From Deltaproteobacteria bacterium (GTDB lineage Bacteria > Desulfobacterota > Desulfobulbia > Desulfobulbales > SURF-16), in contig JACRCD010000039.1 in assembly GCA_016219175.1 (NCBI GenBank), positions 186,001-250,000 of the forward strand: a stretch of 64,000 bases of DNA, given 5' to 3'. The notes beneath the pieces are model-generated. The model did not search any database. It was not told where the DNA came from and saw only the letters and a list, made by a program, of their open reading frames with translations. Position 1 is the stretch's first letter, and each line of letters begins with the position of its first letter. Made by a program: the position numbers and the translations under genes. Positions 45,301 through 51,411 of the stretch are shown here, one piece after another.

Positions 45301-47637
45301 ATACTCTTCGCCGAAGTCCACGGCCTTGTCCTGGGATTTATAAATTTCATAGCCATTGGGGGCTACGGCCTGCACGATATACATGGCTTCGGGTAGACCC
45401 GGCACCTCGGCGTTGCCTGAGTTGATACCGCCAGGGATGTAGGAGGTGAAGGCATAGCCGCCGTCAAACACGGCGGGGCGGACCTGGTTCCAGTTCCTCA
45501 TGCCGTCGTAGCACTTGGCGTTCATGTAAAAGGTGTCAAGCGGATCGCCGGGGCAGCCGTCAGGCTTGCTGTCATCCCAGCTGTCGGTGTTGGCTGTCTG
45601 GATGGCGTCGGCTCGGTTGAGTATGCCGTCATTATTGACATCATCAACGATACCGTCGGCGCCGTTAAAAATGCCGTTGCTGTTCCAGTCAACGTCCTCC
45701 ACTCCGGGGAAATTACCAATCGGAGGGTGGTCATGGTCGCCATCGGCGTAAAGGTTGACCTCGACGCGGGGGATGCCCGGCTGCCAAGGCTCTGGTGCCG
45801 CCTGTTCCGGGTCGTCTTCCGCCCGGGTGGTATCGTAGAAGACAATACCGGAAATGCCGCCGTTTTCACCGGGGCTATAAGCTTTTTTACCCCATTCGAT
45901 GACATTGGTCTGGCCCAGGAAGGCCTGGAAGCCCTGAAGCAGCACCGGCCCCGTTTCCGTGCGGAAGGGCAGGGGGGTTGTTGCCTGGGCGCCGGTTCGC
46001 GGGTCGATCAGGGGCGCGCCGGTGGACAGGTCGTTGACCGGCTGCAGCTGTGGGTTCAACACACCGTCAAAGCTCCACGGGTCATTGATATCAACGGCCC
46101 CGCCAGCATCGGTAATCATGGTGGCGCCGGTCGCCTTGAACCGTCCGAAGTCGACCTCGGCCACCAGCCAGTTGAAAAAGGGGAAAACCTCGTCATAGGG
46201 GGCGTTGCCCTCCATGTCCGTGGGGAATGACTGATAAACGGAACCATCGCGCCAGCGGATGTTGGTCGGCACCTCGGTGAGACCCACCTCGTCGCCTGCC
46301 GTCAAATCGTCGCAGGTTGCGGTAACGCAGTCGCGGAAGCCGTTTTCGTTGGCGTCATAAAAGACATGCTGCTCCAGTCTGGCAAACCACTGAAAGACAG
46401 GGACCGGTCCGAGATCGCAGTTGGCAAGGGCATTGCAGCTGCCGTCCGCGTTGACGGTCACATTGTAAAAGGCAAAGATCAGGTCCAGGTTGTCGTCCCA
46501 GACGGCCAGCTGGTAATTGCCCGGCGGCACATCAGGGATGGTGAAGGAGCCGTCCGCGTTTGTGGCCTGGGCAAAAACACCCGTGCCGATACCGGCGGCC
46601 ATGTCGTTTAGACCAACCCAGGCGGTGGTGTGGGCGATGGGCGCGCCGTTAAAAAAGAACTGCTGGGTCGTATCGGATGTGCGGGCCAGATGATTATTGA
46701 TGATTTGCCCGCTGATGCTGGGTCCCGCGCCAGGATCGGAGACGGTGTTCATCGGCTGGATAAAACCGATGGCGACATGGGGCCCAGGCGTGCCGAATTC
46801 CCGGAAAAATCCCGGTTCATTGGCCTTGGGCCAGGCATCAATGATCTTGGTGCCCTCAATGGTGGCGGTCTGCACCCAGTTCTGCCCCGCCGGCGGCACG
46901 GCCTGTATGCCGTATTTGCCCGGGGCGAGATACTTGATGGCCGCAAAGCCGTTGGCGTCGGTCAGAATAACGCCGTTGCCCATGACGAGCATGTTGCCGG
47001 CCGCGTCATAGGTGGTGCCCAGGGGATTGCCGTACACATCATAACTCTGCTGGCCGGCGGAAATGCCATAGCGGCCGCCGCCGTCCTCCAGCACGATGGT
47101 AAATCCAGCCAGACCCGGCTCCTCGGGGCTATCCCAGGCGTTGTTGATGGGCTGGTTGTCGTGATAAACCTGGATGGTTATCTGGGCCGTGGGCAGGGGT
47201 TGCTCTGTTACAATAACAGTCACTTCGGTCTGGCCCGGTTTCACGGACGCGGCGCCAAGGGAATAACCGATGGGCCTGGCCGGGCTTTTCTGGTCGGGCA
47301 GCACGGTGACGAAATAGCGCTTCTGGGTGTCGGCCACGGCGATATTGGCGCTTGACCCCGGTGAGGCGCCTTTATCCACCACCGGCATATAGCTTGCGTG
47401 AAAATTGACGGCAAGGTTTTCCGGGTTGTTTACCCCGGGGGTAACGGCATAGGTGGCGTCCTCTTCGACAAGCCAGCGGAACCCGCTCACCGCGACGCCG
47501 TTACTGTCAACCACATTGACGGTAAAGGCCCGGGCATCCATACCCGTAAAACTCGCGCATAGGAATGTCAGAAAAGAAAAGAACGCCGGCGCCCAGGAGC
47601 GGGCCCTGTTCTTTTGTAAATACGGATGTCTATTCAT
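42331..47637 (-). CDS. Giant secreted beta-sandwich/beta-helix protein with dockerin-like repeats
   Basis: 1768 aa from ATG 47637, chosen because GGAGG (47646-47650) lies 8 nt upstream; the frame stays open to 47685. Signal peptide to about residue 37. Residues about 170-900 contain prealbumin/SdrD-like beta modules (TDANGFAAIKYLAPGKYGIQ, DGSFTIPDVPPGNYQLAV, GISGIVFYDTTRAED). An IPT-like module is near 1015-1130. A right-handed parallel beta-helix follows, from GGSIQAAVDNAAPGSLILVP to about 1650, closed by a DFDDDNRPLGNGPDIGADE segment. Residues 1706-1768 are two dockerin-like repeats (CRGDINNNGVVNVTDFSILL and CSADLNGDGRVNVQDYAILM). It is probably a surface scaffold or adhesin for the oxidases. 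Confidence 0.85.
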   Translation of the reverse strand: MNRHPYLQKNRARSWAPAFFSFLTFLCASFTGMDARAFTVNVVDSNGVAVSGFRWLVEEDATYAVTPGVNNPENLAVNFHASYMPVVDKGASPGSSANIAVADTQKRYFVTVLPDQKSPARPIGYSLGAASVKPGQTEVTVIVTEQPLPTAQITIQVYHDNQPINNAWDSPEEPGLAGFTIVLEDGGGRYGISAGQQSYDVYGNPLGTTYDAAGNMLVMGNGVILTDANGFAAIKYLAPGKYGIQAVPPAGQNWVQTATIEGTKIIDAWPKANEPGFFREFGTPGPHVAIGFIQPMNTVSDPGAGPSISGQIINNHLARTSDTTQQFFFNGAPIAHTTAWVGLNDMAAGIGTGVFAQATNADGSFTIPDVPPGNYQLAVWDDNLDLIFAFYNVTVNADGSCNALANCDLGPVPVFQWFARLEQHVFYDANENGFRDCVTATCDDLTAGDEVGLTEVPTNIRWRDGSVYQSFPTDMEGNAPYDEVFPFFNWLVAEVDFGRFKATGATMITDAGGAVDINDPWSFDGVLNPQLQPVNDLSTGAPLIDPRTGAQATTPLPFRTETGPVLLQGFQAFLGQTNVIEWGKKAYSPGENGGISGIVFYDTTRAEDDPEQAAPEPWQPGIPRVEVNLYADGDHDHPPIGNFPGVEDVDWNSNGIFNGADGIVDDVNNDGILNRADAIQTANTDSWDDSKPDGCPGDPLDTFYMNAKCYDGMRNWNQVRPAVFDGGYAFTSYIPGGINSGNAEVPGLPEAMYIVQAVAPNGYEIYKSQDKAVDFGEEYVPSPLLLPPVCVGDAYVVPAELSLFPGVPAPLAGQTLKLCDKKQIALNNGKNAAVDFFMYTEVPIAGHAVGFILDDISNEFDPNAIMFGEKYAPPFLPISIRDWTGKEINRVYSDEWGTYNMLVPSTFTTNIPNPSGMSPGMYTLCMNSPGPVPDPAHPGQTMIDPFFNRKYSQFCYTFDFMAGTTTYLDTPVVPVAAFAGPGQDSLDCEFGDGTPKIYSVSGPNGGPYVPVANGTNSITILSEGAAAVVPNPAYNPADPASQTTITRDYGFGGSGKVTIGGTELLIDAWSPDIIVGRVASGTVTGELVVTRSDNNKSTLTGVTLSVNEALPPVHVPQGGSIQAAVDNAAPGSLILVPPGTYQESVIMWKPVKLQGWGPGSTAINAVRDPSEALVAWRALLQNLVDPAMGGDPTYLLPGQAVGFTGIEPATLFAEEGAGVLVLGRNNEFAQNPGARIDGFTITGADNGGAIMVNGRAQYLEISNNNIFGNQGVFGGGIRAGHQTLTTDTDYVDSLNDFLNIHNNQITRNAGISDGNAGGGITLATGSDGYSVSANFICGNFTLGEGAGLAHVGLSNNGIIADNMIIFNQSFNQGQTVNGGGLLIAGSAPVPGGSLLSPGSGSVQVVSNTIQGNLAGAGDGGGIRLSRTNGQDIEAAPGNLAQWYLVNLFNNMITNNGAGLAGGGISMQDAANVNIIHNTIANNDSTGTAGEAFTPGIPSQSNPQPAGLVSRLHSPALAAITGSDFSNPALVNNIIWHNRSFYWLLGTGLVPNIGVGEAPVYNDLAVLGSAATLNPLFSVLTDPTPYDASNIAADPLFVSEYVNGDRGWLVLPEVTTGIQAAPALDEGGNFIDVRFGPLTLWNPVTGVLFGNYHIGAGSPAVDGGNAAAINGFAELVKDFDDDNRPLGNGPDIGADELESGTAPQNSCRGDINNNGVVNVTDFSILLSQWGRTDCSAASPCSADLNGDGRVNVQDYAILMGDFGRTDCLN

Positions 47638-47677
47638 GAATCTATCCTCCCTTGTTGGCGGGCTGAAAGCTGGAAAG

Positions 47678-47717
47678 CGGCTCAAGCACCCAAATATGAG
47701 TTTGTATGCTTGAGCCG
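47678..47717 (-). terminator. Intercistronic hairpin
   Basis: CGGCTCAAGCA (47678-47688) and its exact complement (47707-47717) enclose an 18-nt loop. It lies between the cohesin-like gene and the giant gene. No U-run follows on the minus strand, so partial termination or a processing or stability element is more likely than a full stop. Confidence 0.5.
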
Positions 47718-47780
47718 TTTTCAGGCAGGGTTTTCAGGCAGGCGCCTTGTTTCTCTGCTCAGAAAGCTTTTGTGCAATCC

Positions 47781-48422
47781 TTATCCGCGTGCTTCCCGGC
47801 GTTTTTTGCGTAATCCGGCGATACCGGCCAGACCCGCGCCAAGCAGCCAAACGGTTCCGGGCAGGGGAACAGCTGCCGTCACCTGGGCGTCCTGGAAGGT
47901 GGTCAAGCCATCAAAATCAAAGCCGTCAAAGGCTCCAAAATCGGTGTCAAGGGGATTCAGATCAGCCAGGTCCAAGATAAAAGAACCGGCCCCGAGGTTT
48001 GTGAAGCTTATCGAAGCAAGCTTCAGCGGCGGGGTGGTTGCCAGGCCTCCCGGGTTCATAAAATCGAAATTGAGCGCGCCAAGCGAGACATTGCCCGGCG
48101 CCACGTTATTGGCAGTGGGGATATTCCACGGGGGAGCGATGGCGGCGGAATTAGCGGTGGCCAGCAGTGAATCAAAGCTGACGTTTAAGCCATAGCCGAG
48201 TAAACCGCCGTGAGCCCCGCCCAGCATGTCGACAAAATCGCTGGCATAGATGTCGGCGGTGAAAAGAGAGCCGGGAGTGATGTTCAATGTCGTATCCGCC
48301 AGGGTGTCGCCGTTAAAGTCAAAATAGACAGAAGGCGCGGCCGAGGCGGGCGCTGCCTGAATCAGCGGGGCAGAGACCAGTAGAAACAATGACGCGCTAA
48401 GTAAGGTGAGTTTTTTTTTCAT
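47781..48422 (-). CDS. Cohesin-like secreted protein with PEP-CTERM-like sorting tail
   Basis: 213 aa. Signal peptide to about residue 23 (VSAPLIQAAPA). The body resembles a cohesin-type beta-sandwich: DTTLNITPGSLFTADIYASD, then LLGYGLNVSFDSLLATAN, then LASISFTNLGAGSFILDLAD. The C-terminus is PLPGTVWLLGAGLAGIAGL followed by RKKRR, a PEP-CTERM-like membrane tail recognised by exosortase. Proteins encoded downstream carry dockerin-like repeats, the partners of cohesins. It overlaps the preceding small ORF by 26 nt and is the first large gene behind the riboswitch. Confidence 0.7.
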   Translation of the reverse strand: MKKKLTLLSASLFLLVSAPLIQAAPASAAPSVYFDFNGDTLADTTLNITPGSLFTADIYASDFVDMLGGAHGGLLGYGLNVSFDSLLATANSAAIAPPWNIPTANNVAPGNVSLGALNFDFMNPGGLATTPPLKLASISFTNLGAGSFILDLADLNPLDTDFGAFDGFDFDGLTTFQDAQVTAAVPLPGTVWLLGAGLAGIAGLRKKRREARG

Positions 48423-48657
48423 GATAGTTCTCCTTTTTCATTTTTCCTTTTTCTTTATTTTGCCGGCGATGCCCATCCGGCTCATTCCACAGTTTTTTGG
48501 CCGTCAGGCGCAGTTTGCACGCGTTGTCCAGAACGGTGCCGTAAAATATGAGACTCTTTTCATCGTCGGTAGTCAGGGCATATCGCCCGGAAAGCGTGAC
48601 CAGCAATTCGGAAAGGTTGATTAACTGCCGTATGTTGTGGTCGCGGATATTTTCCAC
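48397..48657 (-). CDS. Small hypothetical protein behind the riboswitch
   Basis: 86 aa, GTG start with AAGGGAG about 11 nt upstream. Mostly helical and charged: IRQLINLSELLVTLSGRYAL, then DDEKSLIFYGTVLDNACKLR, ending in a Lys-rich tail that overlaps the cohesin-like gene by 26 nt. No signal peptide and no known family. It is the first ORF of the transcript from the sigma-54 promoter at 48824 and may act as a translational lead or as a small cytosolic regulator. Confidence 0.55.
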   Translation of the reverse strand: MENIRDHNIRQLINLSELLVTLSGRYALTTDDEKSLIFYGTVLDNACKLRLTAKKLWNEPDGHRRQNKEKGKMKKENYHEKKTHLT

Positions 48658-48678
48658 TGTAAATTTTCTCCCTTGCTT

Positions 48679-48785
48679 AAAAAAAAAGCCGGGTTGCCTG
48701 TTTTTGCAACCCGGCTGTCTCGTTATCCAGGAGACCCGCGGCTTTCCGTCCTCACCTCGCGATGAGTTTGGCGCATTTCTGCTAC
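48679..48785 (-). ncRNA. GEMM-like cyclic-dinucleotide riboswitch with terminator
   Basis: On the minus strand the leader matches the GEMM-I layout: CCAAAC, hairpin CTCATC-GCGA-GGTGAG with a GNRA loop, GGACGGAAAGCC, hairpin GGGTCTC...GAGAC, and AGCCGGGTTGC. That last segment can instead pair with GCAACCCGGC followed by nine U (stem 48688-48697/48706-48715), a Rho-independent terminator. Ligand binding should hold the segment in the aptamer and allow read-through, an ON switch. The base equivalent to ligand-contacting G20 reads C or G depending on alignment, so c-di-GMP versus cGAMP cannot be decided. Confidence 0.75.
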
Positions 48786-48808
48786 GTTGTGACGTTGCGA
48801 ATAGTTAC

Positions 48809-48824
48809 TGCAATGGTTGTGCCG
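48809..48824 (-). promoter_or_regulatory. Sigma-54 (-24/-12) promoter of the secreted-protein locus
   Basis: Minus-strand CGGCACAACCATTGCA fits TGGCACG-N4-TTGCW with correct spacing (GG 48823-48822, GC 48811-48810). The start site would fall near 48798, just before the riboswitch aptamer. The sigma-54 activator encoded at 49319-50713 lies directly upstream. Confidence 0.75.
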
Positions 48825-48927
48825 TTAACGTTTTGTCGTTAATTTTTTCTATAACTTGCTGAAATTATAGATATTTATGCTGAGGAAATTTTGCCGGACA
48901 GGCGGGAATTGTATCGCGGACAGGAAG

Positions 48928-49097
48928 TGAGACAGCAGCTGGAGAAGAAATATCCAAGGAGAGCAAGACTAAATGGGAAGACAAACCGTTTAATATAATA
49001 CGTCTTCAGTCCGTGTCCGGAAACTGTCTCATAAAATGATCGCTTATTGTCTCAGAAGGAAATATTTGAGACAGTGAGAATGCGAGACAATGAGACA
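48928..49097 (-). promoter_or_regulatory. Cluster of TGAGACA/TGTCTCA heptamers, candidate enhancer
   Basis: TGAGACA or its complement occurs at 48928-48934, 49025-49031, 49048-49054, 49067-49073 and 49091-49097, plus GAGACA at 49084-49089. The 49048/49067 pair forms an inverted repeat with a 12-nt spacer. They lie 100-270 bp upstream of the -24/-12 promoter at 48824. The rest of 48825-49318 is AT-rich with no gene. Confidence 0.65.
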
Positions 49098-49318
49098 AGA
49101 TGGCAAATATCAATAAAAACGGGAGGATATGGAAAATGGTGTTTGGGGGTGGTTGAAAAAATATCAGGGAAAATGGGGAGAATGGGAGAAAAGGACAAAA
49201 AAGAAAATCCGGATTGGCAGGATTCAATCTCTTGGTCGTCCTGGCTGGCTGGACAAATTTTTGTGCCGGCGCGCCAAGTGTTTGTTGCCGCCAGCTCTTT
49301 ATTTCAGGGGATCCGGGT

Positions 49319-50713
49319 TTAGCCGGCCAGTTTTTTACTGAAGAAACGGTACAGGGTGGCCCGGCCGACACCGAGCATCTTGGCTGCTTCGCTTTTGTTG
49401 CCGCCGGTTTTTTCAAGGGCGGCCCGGACGGCGGCCATGTCGAGTTTGGGCGTGGCCTCTCTGGGGGTCATTATTCCGGCAAGCGTATCCGCGGCAGGGT
49501 TTGCATAACCTTGTAAATATTGAGGGAAATGGTGGGGCTCGATGATATCGGTTTTGCATTTCATCAGGGCAAACTGGATGGTGTTTTGCAGCTCCCTGAT
49601 GTTTCCCGGCCAGGTGTGCAATTTCAAAAGGCTCACGGATTGGGGGCATAGGGTTTTTCTAGTCTCGCCCCGATTGTTTGCCGATTCCGCCAGAAAATGA
49701 TTGGCCAGAAGAATAACATCATCGCCGCGCTCACGTAAATTCGAGATATTGATGGGCACGACGCAGAGCCGGTAATAAAGATCAAGCCGGAAAAGGCCGG
49801 TTGTGATTTCATCCTCCAGTTTTTTGTTCGTCGCGCTGAGGAGCCGCGCATCCACTTTAATGGTGGAGGTGCCGCCGATTCTTTCAAATGTCCCCTCCTG
49901 CAGAACCCTGAGAAGCTTCACCTGGACCGAAAGATCAAGTTCCCCGATTTCATCCAGGAAGATAGTGCCTCCGTCAGCCAGTTCGAATCTGCCTTTTTTG
50001 GTATACAGGGCGCCGGTAAAGGCCCCTTTTTCGTGGCCGAAAAGTTCACTCTCCAGAAGGGTATGGGGAAGGGCGCCGCAGTTTACCGCGATAAAAGGCA
50101 TGCTGTTGCGTGGGCCGGCATCGTGGATGGCGCGGGCAACCAGCTCCTTGCCCGTGCCGCTGGCCCCCTGGATTAAAACAGGCAGGTCGACCCGCGAGGC
50201 CTCGTAGATAAGGCCGTAAAGTTCTTTGACGGATTGATGTTCGCCGATGATCCTCTGGGAAAACAGCCTGTTTTCCGGCTGGCAGACCTCCTCAAGTTGC
50301 GAGATGTTGTTGATGATGACAATGGCATAGCGTTTTCCCAGGAAAGAAAAGGGGCTGGCGCTGATATGCAGCTTGACGTTCCGTGATTTGCCGTCGAAAA
50401 CAAGCTGGAAATTGCCCTGGGCCTGATTCTTTCGATTGAGCTGAAGCGCATCGGCCGCGGCCCGGCGGGTCACGCAGGTGTTGCAGTAAACCGTTGACCC
50501 GCAACCGTTGGGGGATCTGATCGCATTGATGCAGTTGAGTATGTCGCCGCCGCACTTGCCGACGGCCTCATCGTTTTTTACGCCGATAATTTTTTCAATG
50601 ACATTGTTTATCTGCCGGATGCGCAGGTCTGCATCCAGGACAAGCACCCCGCAGGGAATTTCATTGAGAAGGGTTTTGATGAAGCTGCTGTTTTGAAGTT
50701 CATCCTGGATCAA
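49319..50713 (-). CDS. Sigma-54-dependent transcriptional activator with Cys-rich PAS domain
   Basis: 464 aa. Residues about 10-135 form a PAS domain interrupted by a cysteine cluster: Cys54, 61, 71, 77 and 80 (ending VYCNTC), suited to an Fe-S cluster, heme, metal or redox switch. The AAA+ domain has GASGTGKE, GAFTGA and IFLDEIGELD. A Fis-type helix-turn-helix ends the protein (NKSEAAKMLGVGRATLYRF). There is no receiver domain, so the PAS is the likely signal input. It sits between two -24/-12 promoters, one for the downstream secreted locus and one for the divergent 12-heme cytochrome, and is the obvious candidate activator for both. Confidence 0.93.
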   Translation of the reverse strand: MIQDELQNSSFIKTLLNEIPCGVLVLDADLRIRQINNVIEKIIGVKNDEAVGKCGGDILNCINAIRSPNGCGSTVYCNTCVTRRAAADALQLNRKNQAQGNFQLVFDGKSRNVKLHISASPFSFLGKRYAIVIINNISQLEEVCQPENRLFSQRIIGEHQSVKELYGLIYEASRVDLPVLIQGASGTGKELVARAIHDAGPRNSMPFIAVNCGALPHTLLESELFGHEKGAFTGALYTKKGRFELADGGTIFLDEIGELDLSVQVKLLRVLQEGTFERIGGTSTIKVDARLLSATNKKLEDEITTGLFRLDLYYRLCVVPINISNLRERGDDVILLANHFLAESANNRGETRKTLCPQSVSLLKLHTWPGNIRELQNTIQFALMKCKTDIIEPHHFPQYLQGYANPAADTLAGIMTPREATPKLDMAAVRAALEKTGGNKSEAAKMLGVGRATLYRFFSKKLAG

Positions 50714-50774
50714 TTGCTCTCCTGTGCGAAACGGAAGTTGGATTTTACCGGTCTGGGGCGGGCCTCTGGTCTTT

Positions 50775-50823
50775 TTGCATAGGGGTTACAAATTCTTTTA
50801 AATTGTAAGTGAATCTTATGCAA
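50775..50823. promoter_or_regulatory. Nested inverted repeat, candidate activator-binding site
   Basis: TTGCATA (50775-50781) pairs with TATGCAA (50817-50823), and inside it TTACAA (50786-50791) with TTGTAA (50803-50808). It lies between the activator gene and the cytochrome promoter, about 370-415 bp upstream of the latter. The heptamer found near 49 kb is absent here. Confidence 0.45.
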
Positions 50824-51191
50824 GATTTATCCCTCCGCCCGGCCTGGTGATAAATTTTTTTAAGCTCATGTCGGAACGCGCCAGGCGGTAACAGGACTTT
50901 TGGTCACGTTCATCCTCATTTGGCGCGGCCGTACAAATTTTTTTATAGCGTATGTAAAATACTACACTGTGTTACGCAGCAGTAATTATTCCTGAAAACC
51001 CTCTGGTTTCAAGGCAAGATGCCGCTTTGCGGTGCGGTATATTGTCGCACCTCGGAAGCTTGCGTCGCGAAAAAGCGACACAAGCAGGCAGAATTTCTGT
51101 TTGGCGAGGCGCTGGGCCGGTAAAAAATATATCATTAAATAACAGATAGTTAGGATGAAAAAATCATTATAAAAAGTACGATATGGGAAAC

Positions 51192-51207
51192 GGGCACGTT
51201 GTTTGCT
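51192..51207 (+). promoter_or_regulatory. Sigma-54 (-24/-12) promoter of the 12-heme cytochrome
   Basis: GGGCACGTTGTTTGCT fits TGGCACG-N4-TTGCW with one mismatch and correct GG-GC spacing (51193-51194, 51205-51206). A start near 51218 leaves a leader of about 190 nt before the ATG at 51412. The 50824-51191 stretch holds no supported gene. Confidence 0.7.
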
Positions 51208-51411
51208 CTATGCCACACCGTAACCATACTTGTGCGGGAAGCAACTTCTCATGGAAGAAAATTTGCATGCGAGGCAATTCACTCAAGGGAGGGGCGATAA
51301 AGAAAAAATTTAGATTCTACGCCGGAGCCGCTAGGTCAAGCTCTGGATACGCAGGTGTTTGTGTTGAAAATGGCTCTTTGGGGCCGCATAATCATAAAAC
51401 AGGAGTGATTC

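Noticed and set aside
49006-49516. Several short frames around the heptamer cluster
   Set aside because: They cover repeated TGAGACA sequence or the antisense of the activator gene; better explained as regulatory DNA.
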